Shown one piece after another: positions 1-13,700 of a stretch of DNA of 64,000 nt. Each line of letters begins with the position of its first letter. Within the stretch, counting starts at the first letter, position 1. The notes below the pieces were generated by a model, which was not told the DNA's origin, did not search any database, and saw nothing but the letters and a program-made list of their open reading frames with translations. The translations under genes and the position numbers were made by a program. The stretch is from Arcuatula senhousia (taxonomy: Eukaryota; Mollusca; Bivalvia; Mytilida; Mytilidae), in contig OZ020303.1 in assembly GCA_963971305.1 (NCBI GenBank), forward strand, positions 56,978,867-57,042,866, in the 5' to 3' direction.

Positions 1-137
1 ATGAATGCATTAATGGGTTCAAATTGGCCTAAACAGTAAAAATACCTGCAAGCATAATAACATTCAAAGATCCAATTTTTTAATAGACTTTCATGAATTT
101 AACACCATGCAAAAGGTAAATCAATGCTCCTGTGACA

Positions 138-229
138 GGTCTTTCCCCAATCTATCACCAGAGGGAGCGTCTATCAACACTGATATTGTTGATAGACGCT
201 ACCTCTGGTGATAGATTGGGTCTTTCCCC
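138..229. repeat. 70-bp near-perfect palindrome flanked by an 11-bp direct repeat
   Basis: Positions 149-218 form a hairpin with arms of about 32 bp and a single mismatch around a short loop (CTGATA). The 11-mer GGTCTTTCCCC occurs immediately on both sides, at 138-148 and 219-229. A palindrome between direct repeats looks like a very small inverted-repeat insertion with a target duplication. No protein-coding potential is present. It could also be a folding RNA element or a replication-slippage product. Confidence 0.75.
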
Positions 230-664
230 GCACTCAAGGCCAAGCGTTTTCAAAACATAATGAAGAGCAACAATAGCTGAGCAAACCACCTGGATAGCTG
301 TGGCGTGGCAGACCTGTACATAATATACAGGACTATGGATTCAGGTATATCTGGATGACCATGTCGTGTAAGTTAATGCTGAATCTGCTTTGAAAAGAGA
401 AGGTATGGGCGATAGAAGGCAGCCTGCAAGCTCTCAGTAATGACCATTGACTTTACTCATTGCGCTACTATTACCTCCTTGCTTTACTTGAAGATTCGTT
501 TAACTTGGAAAATCATTCCATGCGTGATATCATCACAACTTATATTTCGCAACTCAAGAAGTCACGAACCGATGAAAACGTTGGTAATTAAGTTAATTAT
601 AATTTATTGATTTGTCCCAATCAGCGCAAATTAGGATATTTCAGGGTCGGAGATGAATATGAAA
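230..664. other. Unassigned AT-rich sequence
   Basis: I see no coding exon, RNA gene or repeat structure here on either strand. Confidence 0.4.
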
Positions 665-1125
665 GGAATGAATAAATGAATTTTTATATTTTTGGTATAA
701 CGTGCATGGGGTATTGCTCTCCACATACACGGGGCAATCTTTTTTCGTCCCTTCCGAAGGACTAGCATCGATGGGGCTCCCGCAGGGTACCCCCCCCCCC
801 TCAGGTCGCAAAGTCACTTTTAAAAGGGGCCTGAGGTCGAAAAGTCGCTTTTAAAAGGCATATTTTGGCGGAGGTCGCAGGTCGTTTTTTGGCATAGGTC
901 GATTTTATGAAGTGTAGGTCGGAAGTCGCCCTAAAAAAGCCCTCAGGTCGCAGGTCGTTTTTAACCCTGCGGGAGCCACATCGATTCTCGAGACCATTCT
1001 CGCAAATGGTGTCAAGAGAGAGTCGGAAAATTGGTTCATGAAATTTTCACCCCTGACGAGGATCGAACCACGAAGTTCGGTGTTGGTAGCCCGACGCGTT
1101 AACCCTTACACCACCGGCTCTCATA
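665..1125 (-). mobile_element. tRNA-derived SINE, interrupted by a MITE
   Basis: Read on the minus strand, the element starts near 1121 with a tRNA-like head (GAGAGCCGGTGGTGTAAGG). A polymerase III B-box core (GGTTCGATCC) follows at about 1055-1064. The body, containing TTTCATGAACCAATTTTCC, also occurs in the + strand copy at 53670-53830, so this is a dispersed family and not a functional tRNA. The tail is split by the insertion at 773-978 and resumes at 772 downward. The exact 3' end is uncertain. The head resembles other bivalve tRNA SINEs, which is remembered family knowledge. Confidence 0.75.
773..978. mobile_element. 206-bp MITE inserted in the SINE
   Basis: Terminal inverted repeats GGCTCCCGCAGGGT (left) and ACCCTGCGGGAGCC (right) bound the element. 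The 7-mer CATCGAT is duplicated at 766-772 and 979-985. Outside these sites the flanks read through as one SINE, as shown by comparison with the copy at 53.7 kb. The interior carries repeated AGGTCGCA/GGTCGTTTTT motifs and no open frame. It is non-autonomous, and its superfamily is not determined. Confidence 0.75.
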
Positions 1126-1667
1126 ACTAAATTTTGACTGGTAATATCTCCTAAACCCAAGACTGACTGAAAAATTTAGTGGTCAAAATGGATGCTTTAC
1201 CTATTAATTCTTTTGATTTTTATTTGTGTATTTATTATCGATGTGCCACCCTATTTATGGTATCTGCCTGATTCTTAGAAAAAGTAGTACTTAAGTAATT
1301 AAAGAATGTCCCTTCCTTTCGCCTCTTTAATGTTCCATCGCTGACCCGGAAGTAAATTCAACGACATTGATATACAATTCGTTATCGAATTTTATTTTGT
1401 AAAACTACAGAGTATATTTCACAGGTCTAACGTTAGATGTATTTAAAACTTAACGTTTTGGTTTTACTTAAACATTGATATCTTGTGTTTATATTTTACA
1501 AAAATAGAAATGTTTATATAAAGGGTTTCGTGTAAACAATAAATTTGCTTTCACTTTCGATTTCGCTTCAGTTGTGATTCGACATATTCATAAACATTGG
1601 CGTATTACACTAAATTATACTAAATGAAACTCTTATAAGTAGTGCTTCTGGTATAATATTATGGTTC
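1126..1667 (+). promoter_or_regulatory. Upstream/5' region of TRPT1
   Basis: AT-rich sequence leading to exon 1 of TRPT1. I see no convincing TATA or initiator element and no repeat. An out-of-frame ATG at 1661, 7 nt before the likely start codon, opens a short frame (1661-1705) that overlaps the start. The transcription start site cannot be placed from sequence alone. Confidence 0.35.
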
Positions 1668-1746
1668 ATGGCTGGACATCATCAGTTGTCAAAGGCTTTG
1701 GCTAAACTTTTAAGACACGAACCGAGGGGCCTTCAGCTATCGAGAG
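1668..1746 (+). CDS. TRPT1: TRPT1 exon 1
   Basis: The exon encodes the start Met through R26 plus one nucleotide of codon 27. It includes the LSKAL...LLRHEP motif with catalytic R16 and H17. The donor is GAG|GTATGT at 1747. The start context is weak (T at -3, G at +4). The frame stays open a little upstream without another in-frame ATG nearby. Confidence 0.8.
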
Positions 1747-4700
1747 GTATGTTGTTTCTTAATTTGATCAAGTTCCTTTAAAGGAGTGAACATAGTATCT
1801 CCAATTTCTGGGTTCTTTCCTTTTACTCGCGACTCCCACCCTCAGGGTCGTCATTTCCCTCAATACTCCCTGACCCCTATCCCCAGGGCTAAATAGTTCA
1901 GTCGCTCCCTCTTTAATTCTCAGCTTAATTAGATAAACCAACCCATAGCCACGCCCATAATTATAAGATCTAACAAGAGGGATTAAACTCAATATAACTG
2001 CTCCTTTCTTTAAACGAGGGAAATACCGACAAGGGTCTCCACAGTGGCGGATCCAGAAAAAAATTTGGGGGTGGTCCGAACTGGCGACTTTCAAATGTGA
2101 TATTGTTGTTGTTCCCCTTTGGGTCTTAAGCCTATCATGGGCATGAGCCATGTCTGTAAACGGGGTAGAGGATAAAACTCCTCAGTCCTCCGAACCAAAC
2201 AAAAAGCAATAAATGCAGAAGCCTCCATTAAGAGTAGGTGAATAGACGAGCCCTGTGTATTTCTCAAACCATGCAAGCTGAAAAGTTCTGTTACGTCCCT
2301 GATATTTTTTTACAGGAAATTCGTAGTGTCTACTAGGTATAAAATGTTGCCGAAGGAGGTGATATTTCTGCTCGTCAGATAAGTTTTGTTTGAACGAAAA
2401 TGTGCCAACATCATTTTTCAATGAGGTTTCAAGAGGTTTCTGATACAGATTGAGTTGAAGTTTTTGTAATTAAAGTTTCTAACAGAGATTCGTTGGGCAA
2501 CTGTCCCGGGCTATCAAACGCTTCCGATGTGTGTCTCTTTCTAGGATTTATATCATTATTTTCATCTTCTGGTTTTCTTTTGGAACTAGGACTTTTTGAA
2601 GACCTAAAATAAATATTACCCAATTTTCAGTTCAAATGGACAATGAATGCATTTCCCTTCACTTTTGTATGCACAGACATATTTTTAAATTTATTTGTTT
2701 TTGGGTATTTTATCCTGAGAGTGAGATAATAGTAAACTTATAATAAAACTTTGCTATTATATTCTCATTTTTATCTTAGAATTAGAAATTAAAAAGTTAC
2801 TTTATTATAAATTCAAAAATTCGTATAAATACCTTTGATAATAAGCTGTCAGCTTCTTCATTGACATTGTGATTCTTTACATTTTACAGCTCTATCCGCA
2901 CTAAATTCTTAGATATTATGTCTATTAACATTAATCGTGTTAATTGAGCTTAATGAGTTGTTTTGACAATATACTGGAGGGGTGAAATTCAGTGATCTGT
3001 TACGAGGTCCGGTCGTAAAGTTGACACCAAGACCATAGACAATTTTAATTAACGACAATAATTAAGATCAAAGGGAATATCAGTATTCATAAAATACAAT
3101 CAGCTAATGGATTACAAAAACACCCCTAAATTTTTTTTAGGTTCAGTTAGGGGGTGGTCCGGTGCGCCGCGGGACCACCCCCTGGATCCGCCACTGCTCC
3201 ATATGCCGATTACCTCCCCCTTTTACTTATTACGTCCTCTTTCACTTTCTGCCTTTTCGCTTCCAATTGTCGTTTTCTGTTTTGTTCACAATCGCAACGC
3301 GAGCGAGTACATAAAAATACTGGTGTCCGTCCATCCGTCACACTTTTTTTCGTAATAGATTTCTCAGCAACTAACTATTCGTAGGCTTTCGACATTTGGT
3401 AAGCAGCTTCAGGTAGGGGTCTCATATGGTAGGATGCGTTTCCAGGTCTCTTACTTACCTACTTCCTGTTTAACGAGTGGACTTAGAATTTTTAAAAGGA
3501 CAAAATGGGAACATTTTCGTAACAGATATCAGCTAATACTATTCGTAGGCTTTCGATTTTTGGTGTGCCGCTTTATATAGGGGTCTCATATGGTGGGATG
3601 CGTTTCCAGATCTGTCGCTTATCTTTCTCTGTTAAACAAGTGAACGAAGATTGTTTGCCAATCGGCGCGGAGCCCAGGAATTCCGTTCTTGTAATAATTA
3701 TTCCCTCAATTGTACAGCTTTCTAAGGGAGTAACATGGGGATCGCTAATTTCTGGTTTCTTCTCTTTTAACTACCGATGATTCAACTCCGGCTTCCGCAA
3801 TTTCCCTATACTCTTATCCCTTAATTCGTAAATTCGTGAATATGAATGAGATAGTTGATACTCATTCCTGGCTTTGTCCCTCTCAAACATTAGATGAACC
3901 AAATTAAATATACAAGGGAAATAAAATTCAATATAACTGCACCTTTGTGTAGACGAGGGGTATACAGGAGTCTCCTTCATTCCCCTCTACTTACGCCCTT
4001 TTCCTCTACTCGTCTTCCTTGTCGCTTCCATTTGTCATCTCTCACTCCCGGTACTACTACAGGGTTTGTAGAAATACGGTTTCCTTTCCCTTTACTTCCG
4101 GGATCTCGCCATCATCAAAGGATAAATTAAGATATTATAGTCTCGCTATCTTATGACAAAATTAATTAGTATTGAAAAAATATTTGAAACTGCAGTTTTA
4201 ATCTTGCACTTTGCATAAAAAGATCACGTTGTCTCCACAGAAATCATTGGCTATTTTAACTGGAAAGACATCTTCAAATGGTATGCGTTATATTCTTTAT
4301 TTCAGAGGGTTATGCTTATGTTGATGATATACTAGAATTGTCATTTTTCAATCGATTCGAAGAGGAAGATATTGAGGAAATAGTAGAAAATGACCGAAAA
4401 GGACGATTCGCAATGCGACACCATGGAGGGCGATTACAAATCAAAGCCACACAAGGCCACAGCATAGGGGTATGTGTTGTTCCTATTTCAAGCCAGTATT
4501 TGTTTTTTAAAGGCCTGTATAAAGTCAGGACCATTGCTGTCTTTAATTTCACCTTGTTTTTCCTTAGACCTTTGAGATTGGTCATCCCAGTTTAGCCTTT
4601 ATCATGTTTATTTGCTGCATTGAATTTTAAAGAGGCATCTTTTGGGACATGATAGGAACTCCGCCACGGTTAGCACCCTCAGGCTCCGAGCCAAAACTTT

Positions 4701-7700
4701 AGCCAAAACGTAATCTTTTAAAAACCTTTTGGTATTGCCAAGTTGCCCAATTGAGGATCCCCTTTTAAAAGAGAAAAATATCAATATTGAGTTATCTTTC
4801 TTTCTGTAGGATTTTTTTTATTTTACACCTTTGTTGGAGAAATATTTTTCAGGTTTGGCTGCAGTTTAATATTGCCTTTGTTTTAACTTGTTACCTAACA
4901 CACGGGATATTACCGGTTACGGTTAACATTAGCAACTCAGGGCGGTCCAAAAATTTACCTGTACATAAAAGGACAATAGCAGTTAACAGCAGTTTAATCC
5001 TAGTCAGCTCTCTACCATTTTCTCCTTTTTCTCTTCTTTGTCAAAAATGTTGCACCGCTAAATTTTTAGAATTTCCAGCTGTTATCTAAAGCCACTAATA
5101 CCCCGTATAACATCTGGTACAAAATTAAACATAAAAAATTTCACGGTCAATTCCTAAAACGTTTTTTTTTTTTTTTCAAAAATATCTGAAATATGATGGA
5201 AATCGTTGGGGAAAAGACAGGAAGGACACCAAACAAAGCTAAGGGTATCACATAATACCTCGCCAATTCATTTGATAAGCATATAGGTTACTACATGTAT
5301 TTTGTTCATTAAAAGTTAAATTTTGATGGATAAAACTTTTACAATTTCTAATGAAAAAATATATAATAAAAATAGGAAATAACAGTCAAATGATCAGAGT
5401 TTTAAGACAAACTAAATCTATATTCAATAGAGCAGTAGAACGGTTCTAATTTTTATGGAAGTAGAGAAAGAGTATTGATTACCCCCTAACTATGAAGAAC
5501 ACATCTATACAGTGCCTTTAGCTAACTATTCATAAATACGTATATGAAACTATGTTTAACCTTTATGTTCTATTTAACCATAAACATATTTTACTAATGA
5601 GAACTTAGTAAAAGAGGCTTAATTTAAATTCGAGTAATAATTTTGTTGGCCGGATTTCACGGACTGAAAAATCCGGGTTATAAAATGGTGAATGTCAGGC
5701 GGGCGTGCGGGCGGCGGGCGGTGGGCAGCGGGCGGCTGGCGGCGTGCGGGCGGGAAAAAATTTTCGTAACAGTTTTCTCAGCAACTACTAAGGTAGTACT
5801 CCACAATTAGGATTTTTTCACAGTATTGTTTTCGTATGTGGCCCCTGTGAACTTTTTTGTTAAATGAAAATATTGATTCGTTTTGGTCTTAAAACAAGAC
5901 AAATAAAAAATCTGGACCCGTTATATAAAAATTACGATCCACGGTTATTGTTTTAAAGAATAATTTCGAAAAAATCAATACTAATGATCATAAAGCGTCG
6001 CTTCCGGCTGTGCATGGTGACCAGCGGATGGGCTTAAATATAAATGTGCTATTTTTAGATTTTTAAGTTTGAACAATTTTAGCGGAAAAAAGAGCCGAAG
6101 TCGGATAGGTTTATTTGGTCTTAAAAGAAAGGACTGTTTTCGGGCTTTCATTTCATACATGTTACGTTTCACCTGAACCGAAAGCTCGACTACTGGCAAC
6201 GTTCAAAAAAAGGACAAAACCCCGATTTTTGCGTATTTTTGTCCCCAAATTTTTGACAAATGTTCAGAGTTGCTAGGGGCAACGAGTACAACAAAGAAAC
6301 CAAATACGGCACTAAACACGACTAAACATGCCCGGAGTTTGGAACACCACCTAGTTTAAAGTGCAAATAGCAGTTTAAGCGATTACAAGAACCCGGGACA
6401 AAATGGTCAACGTCGAGCACATGCAAAAATGAGCTAAATAAATTAATTGTGGAGTACTACCTAATCACAGCCACTTGATATTTGGTATACAGCATCAGGG
6501 TGGGGTCCCATAACGTGGGATGCAATTTTAGGTCTGTCGCTCATCTACTTCCTGTTTAACGAAATCCGGCCATTTTTGACTTTGACAGATTTGTTTTCTT
6601 TTAAATAGGTATCTTCAGGCGGTTTGGAGCCCATAACACATCACAGTGATGCTAGAGTGGCGCTTCACGGAACGAGGCATAGAAACTGGCAGAAAATCAA
6701 AGAAATGGTGAATACATTTCTTTCTCAAGGCATTAATACTTATAATCTTAAAAATGATTTCATATTAGTTTTGATGTATAAAATTTAAAAGAAAAAGGTT
6801 AATATATTTCTTAATTATTCTGAAACAATTTTACTAGAATGGAAAAATTCCACAATGCCACACTTAAGTTAGTTGTAATTGTTTCCTTATTATTTCCTTA
6901 AATTGTCGTCGCTTGGGGCAACCAAATAACCACAGAATGGTTAAATGCAAAGTGTAGGTAATGTCAAAGGCCTACGCTACTAAAAACTTTACTGAGGTAC
7001 CAAAGTTTAAAAACTAGAAAAAACAATATTGGCGGCAAAAAGATAGGATACACATTGAAAATATATTGTGTTAATTACATTTTTTATCAATTTTCATCAT
7101 TTTTAAAACTTATACATATAAGACGTCTCCTCACAAAAGATAGACATGAAAAAATGGTGATATGTGATGAAGAGATAATCCGCCATTTTGAATCGTAAAA
7201 AGTCCGATGATGAAAAATTCAAACTTGATTAAAAGATTTCTTGTTTTAGTCAAAATATCAAAAGCATGTCATAAAAAAAAAATGTTTTTAGAAGTGCCAG
7301 GGAAGCAAAAGTTTTTTTTAAACATTTATTTTCCATGTAACGTTTTTAGAGACTTCATAAGGTCAGGAGGGGAGTGTGCAATGTCGATTTCACTCCAAAT
7401 GATGAATGCATAATTTTTTGCACAGTTCACGGTGTCTTTAGTAAAGAGAAGATCTGATACAAAATAAAATTTGGAATCAATGGTATTTTTTGGTAACTAT
7501 CTTATTCTCTACTGGTACTCGGAAGTGCTGGCTAAAAAAATTACAACAGCTTTAATCTTCATTATTATGGCTATCAGGAAAAATGACTGAAAGGTTTACA
7601 GATTTATATTGGTCAGAAAAAAAAAACATTAACAGTTTATCTCACTTTCAAAAATGTGAATTTAAAATTTCATGCTTTCATCTTGCAATGCCTGCTGCTT

Positions 7701-10700
7701 AGAATTGAAGTTATGTCCTCATGTCTTCAGGTGATTTAAAACAATAACGAAATGTTTCTATTAATTAGTTGTAGCTTTGCAGTAATAAGCTTATTTTAGG
7801 GAGCATTCAAATGTGTATCATTTCTTTTGGACGTTAGTTTATATGACAATTTTTTTTAGCTCAAAAGCAACAATTAGTTATGACCTTATTATATGTACCT
7901 TTGACTATTTAAATCTGTACTTTGAATATTATCTTAAGTTTAAAAATCGATGTATAAGTTCTAATAATTGTTAAAATGCTGACATTTAAGGTCATGTGAG
8001 GAGTTGTTTTGAGATCAAAATATTTAAATCGATAAATGCCAATTCTATACTTACATTCCTCACGCACCTTATAAACACATTTCCTATTTTTTTGTGTAGT
8101 TAAAAGTACCAGCTAAGGCAAAAGCTTCCTAACAACACAATGATCTTCCATATTGATTATGAGCATTGGTACGGCATTTGTCAAATTAGGCGTCGGATGC
8201 CATAAATTTAGGAAACATTTTACGCCATAAATCTGTTACAGAACATATCCCTCCTTCTAATAAGTTATTTCAAAGACAAAAGTGTTCCCATCATTTCTTA
8301 TTCCTATACTTCCACCATTGCACTTAAGGTTTTAACAACTACTAACAAGTTTTGCGGGATTACCAAATCAACGACACCACCAGACTGTTCTTGAGACAAA
8401 TCCCCATTCAAATATAGTCCCTCTGGCCACGTCTTTACCTGGGACCTCAACGTCGTGGAAAATGACCAACTCCGCGATCTTTTTGGCAAAAGGACCAAAA
8501 TATCGTGAGCCTAGAGCAATCAACTGGAACCATAATTTCAAAACAATTATGGATTCAGTTGAAAGGCCAAAAAAAAAAAGAACATGAGAAAGAAGCGATG
8601 TTCTTTCTGAGTGGGTAAAGTCTGTTAGGTCGTTGGTTTCGAAAAGATTAACTCTTTGAAAGGCTCGATGAGCACCAAGGCAACATCTATTTTCAACAAC
8701 CCTGATGTTGCAAAGACATTGTCCACCTTACATGACAAATATGTCTTCTTCGTTTGCAAAAGACACTATATTGATTGCTTAACAGCCGAATAAGGGGTTG
8801 GTTGTACCAGCAAAAGCACCACATATACAGCAACACCACAGTCAAAGGAGGAAATAATCAATCATTTCTCCCTTTGGCATTTCTGTTGACAAAAAGAACG
8901 ATGACGTTCCATCTTTGTATTGGACTCCAAAGTTACATAAAACTCCATATAAGCAACGATTTATTGCTGGGTCATCAAAATGTACAACTAAACCTCTTTC
9001 AGTTTTGTTAACATCAATATTGACGGCAATAAAATCAAGCTATCAAAAGCATTTCAAGTGTTGTTACTCTAGAAACGGCGTCAATCAAATGTGGATTCTC
9101 AAAAGTTCTAAAGAACTGATGGAAAGTCTCCATTCAAAATCATTTTCATCATGTAATAGCATTAAAACTTCTTATTTCTCTTCATTATATACTTCAATTC
9201 CACATTCACAATTAAAACCTCGTTTGGCACAGTTGATTAAACGTAGCTTTATCAAAAGGAACGGAAAACGCAGGTACAAGTATTTGGTAGTCGGTTATAA
9301 AAAGACTTATTTTGTCATCCAAGAGTCTTGCAAAAAAGACAAATTTACAGAAGATCAAATAATAGAAATGCTAAACTTTTTAATCGATAACATTTTTGTA
9401 CAGTTTGGTGGACGTGATTTTCAGCAAACAATAGGTATCCCAATATGGAAAGCCAAAAGGGTCAAAATTCATCTTTCTTACTTTCTAATTTTACATTTTA
9501 GTTTTTAATATTCTTATTCCATATTTCTTATTCCATATCTCAATATCATAATCATCCATCTATTATTTTGGTTTTTTATTTCTTTCTTCTAATTTCACAA
9601 TTATAATTTCCTTATTTTATTTTCCGGTTTTTATTTCTAAGCTTTCCATTCTTATTCAGATTTTCTTATTCTAGATCTTTAATATCAAAATTTTACTTTT
9701 TGCATCACAAATTTTTTAATTCGTCATTCTGACTTTTACCATTTTCATTTAAACATCTCTATTGCTTGATTATACTTTTTATCATGAATATAAAATCTAA
9801 AATTTACATTTTGTGTACAATGAAGAATTAACATTTCACCAGAATACAAACGAAGCAAAATACCCTTAGTCGGTAAGACGTTTTATTCGCGAAAGCGCTT
9901 GTATCGTTCCTGAAATAGACTATAATGTTGTACTTTAGATAATATTGTTTTGGGTTGTAGATAATCATTTGAGTCAGAGTTAGAGTTCGAGTAAGGGACC
10001 GACCATTTAACTTAAAGGGGAGGCGCTTTGTTTTCTCCAAAAACATATTTTGAAAATGATTGGTGAAAAACTATTTTGGCAGCAGAGAGTATTAAGACTT
10101 CTTTATAAAATAATCTTGATAATGAACAAATTATTCTGTCGCGTCGCCTTCAAAAAAAAAAAAAAAAAAAAAAAAATCAAGGCAAAACAAAAAAGCAAGG
10201 CCACCTTTTCAAGTTAAATGGTCCGTCCCTTAGAGTTCGGGTTATTTTTCGAGTTCTTCCCCAACTGCATGTGATAAGGTTTGTCAGTTACCTGCCAAAG
10301 GTCGGTGGTTTCCTCTGGGTACTCCTGTTTCCTCCACCATTAAAACTGACCATCCTACATGACCCAGATGCGTCGCTAAAGGGCGTTTCGAGTTCAAGTT
10401 GAAATTTATGGCAATAATAGAGTTCAAAGTAGCGAGTTTGAGTTACAAAAAGAGTTGCAAAGTTATTTTTATAGCATGTTTTGTAATTATTAATAATGCG
10501 GTTACAGAAAAAAATGACTGTACAATGTTAATGTATTTACATCGGGTGTTCATTTTTTCTACTCAAATTAATCCAGACATCTATTAAAATTATCAATGGA
10601 TTCTGACAAAAAATTCTGATTACATGTAAAACAGGGTAATAGCGAGCACAGCTCGTAGCGGGCACGAAGTGCCCGCGAAAGCGGAGAGCTCCCGGCAAGT

Positions 10701-13700
10701 TCCCGCGAAAAATTTGTTAATGCTGATATTGATTTTTTTTCGTTCGGATATGCTTCTCAAAGGAATCCGTTACGTTCAATCGCCCCAAGCCTATCGTCCC
10801 AAATTCTAGAAAATGCACCGATTGGAAATAAAAAAAGAAGATGATTCCAGATTAGATTTTACTGCATCGATTCGAAATCAAATATTTTTTATTTGTTCAT
10901 TAAGAGATGTTAACAATGGCACTTTAAACACTTAACATTATATGTCTTCTGTTCAAAATTAATCAATCAAAATATTTCATTTGGGTAACTTGGCAAAACG
11001 CACCTCGCACATGTTTTTACTTTTAGGTAAACAAATTACTAGTAAACAAATGTTTCAGGATCAAATCAAAGTGTCCACGTCTTTGCGGGAATGGGGTTCA
11101 TTAGTTGTGATATTTTGATTACTAAAAGATTTTACTCTTAAACTGAGGCGTGGAACTCTGTCATATGAGAGCAAAAAGAGGATTAATCTGTTCTGTTTCA
11201 GGTTGTAATGTGAAAAGATTTTTTTCACATGTATTTACAAAAATACTTGTCATCCTTTGATTATTGAATTATACTGTGCTCGCAGTTAGGCAATGCCTAT
11301 TTCATATTATGTTACTCTTCGATGGTTGTTCAAGAAACTTAATACCCAGGTAGACATCAAGGGCTCTTCGAAAGCAAGTATATCTGCGAGATTTTGCTCA
11401 CTTGTGATGGCCCCGCTTCCACAATTATGCCGCCCTGCGTAAAACCCTAAGTATTCCGTAAACAGGAAGCATTCTACCTAGGATTGTTTAATTGCTATAC
11501 ACCATATGATTCTGTAGTTGGCAAGAAAACTATGACGGGATTTTGCATGAATGTCCACTATGTATTAAAACTTAAGTATTCAACCATTTGATTTTTATGG
11601 GGGCTATGGTGAATTTCTTCGTCCTGCTTTTTTATTTTCGGAAAAAGCCGAGTCTGGATTTTTTTAGCGCTAACGCGCGCAATTTGTTTTAAAACTACTA
11701 TATTTTTTTCAGCCAAAAACACCATCATGCCTTTTTTTTAATCAAAGCACTGTCTTGCCTTTTTATTTCTGGATTTTTGCAAACCTGCCTTTTTATTCTA
11801 GATTTCACTATAGCCCCCCCCATAAAAATCAAATGGTCGCTCCCTTAGTATAACAGGGGGTAGATGACATAGGAGCATAATTCGCTATCCACCATATGGT
11901 ATACTATTTGATAATTAAAAGTCATATAAAGATTATCAGACCTCTACGTCATGTAGTTGCTTAGATAATTACGGAAGGACGGGCGAATGAACGGACCAAA
12001 GTACGGACGGGTGGACAAGGGTTAAAAGAATACACCCTCTTCTCTTTAGCGGAGGTATCAATTTGTGATTTCTATCTCTCAAATGAGTACCGATGTTGGT
12101 TTGTGTTAGAAATGTCAACACGTTAGCGAATTTCGGCATACGTTGTTGCAACTGATTGTCGAAAGTGTGTCGTCAAATTTTGAACATGCTCGTAACACGT
12201 TGCTTGTAGGGTAGCTGGACCATTATTTATCTTTTTATATTCATTTGTTTTGCTTAATTGCCGTTTTATCAAACCGTATTCAGATAACTACAGATTGTTT
12301 ATAGTCACCTGCCTTTCACAGATCCGACATATATACACACATATATATATATATATTTATCATTCTTCTCGCAGTTTCGTCGCCCCCCCCAATATGTTGC
12401 CAAAAATCAATAGCCAAAGATAGAAAATGTGATTCAGTGTTACAAGTATAATTGCCTGCAGCTAATTTTCGTCAACCTGAGACCTAGGTTTCGAGATATG
12501 AAGGTACACACCAAACTTTTGATACATTATATATATTATACATGTCTATTTTGAAAACTGTCAGATATTCAAAGTCAAGGTCAAAAGACGGGGATGCTGT
12601 TGTATAGGTCCAGTACCGAGGCATACATGTATGAATACCAAGATTTATTATACCCCTTCTTTGGGTAGTATTGTGATAGGGGTGTCTGTTCGTCCGGTCG
12701 TTTACCTCAGATGATTATCACTTATCCACAACTCCTCTTAACCCCTCAATGGATTTTCATGAACCTTTCACAAAAGATGCGCATATCCTATTTTTATACT
12801 AAAATAATTGGATTGGATTGGATTTTTGGGGGTTTCTCATGGCAAAACATGACCTAAGCCATTAGACAACCAGGGGTATCCATCTCTTATTTGCAATTCC
12901 TTCTGAGCCCCTAAATAGATTTTAATGAAACCCGGATTAACGAAATTCGATTTCCCCCATCGATACACATTTAATATTTTCTTGCAATTATTTTATGACA
13001 TTATCTAAATAGGTACATTTGTTGGGTTTTTTATCATACCTATTTATATACGAGTTTATTGCAAGTCCACAATCTAAAGAACAGTTACACGTAATGTTAA
13101 TTATCAACCTCGTTTTGTAACCCGAACTCTAACTCGACTCAAACTCTAACTTGAGTCGTAACTTGATTATTGCCATGAAAATCACTGTTTTGAGCCCGGG
13201 TTATTTCGACTCGAATTCGAGTCGTACCTCCAATATTAGCTGAACTCGATGTTTACCTACACCCCTAAAGTACATGTACTATCATTTTCAAAATATGTTT
13301 TTAGGGAAAAAAACAAGTTCCTACCCTTTAAGTTAGATGGTCGGTCTCTATTAACTCGAACTCAAGTCGTAACTCGAACTCTAACTCTGACTCAAACTCG
13401 ATCTCGACTACAACCCTAAACATTATCTAAAGTACAACATTATAGTCTATTCCAGGAACGATACAAGCGCTTTCGCGAATAAAACGTCTTACCGACTAAG
13501 AGTATTTTGCTTCGTTTGTATTCTGGTGAAATTGTATATTTTAGATTTTACATTCATGATAAAAAGTATTATCAAGCAATAGAGATGTTTAAATGAAAAT
13601 GGTAAAAGTCGCAATGCCGAATTAAAGAATTTGTGATGCAAAAAGTAAAATTTTGATATAAAGATACAGAATTAGAAAATCTGAATAAGAAAATAAGAAT

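Larger units (their letters stand above)
1747..4305 (+). other. TRPT1 intron 1
   Basis: The intron is GT-AG and splits codon 27 after its first base. It contains the hAT remnant at 2042-3196 and two units of the tandem-repeat family at 3335-3660. The rest (1747-2041, 3661-4305) shows nothing recognisable. Confidence 0.8.
4470..6608 (+). other. TRPT1 intron 2
   Basis: Phase-0 intron. It begins with a dispersed-family fragment (4490-4610). It carries tandem-family fragments at 5645-5820 and 6455-6595 and a GC-rich simple stretch of GCGGGC/GGGCGG motifs at about 5698-5755. The remaining sequence shows nothing recognisable. Confidence 0.75.

Noticed and set aside
1050..1121. tRNA-like sequence on the minus strand
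   Set aside because: It is the head of a SINE. The downstream body recurs at 53.7 kb, and the tRNA fold cannot be completed convincingly.
1768..2090. Minus-strand frame continuing past the hAT fragment
   Set aside because: Only the part above about 2095 resembles the transposase. The rest lies outside the element ends.
9979..10240. TTAGAGTTCG on both sides of the 9992-10232 MITE as a target duplication
   Set aside because: The same GAGTTCGAG-type block repeats naturally in the right arm of the foldback element, so the flanks are not proof of duplication.
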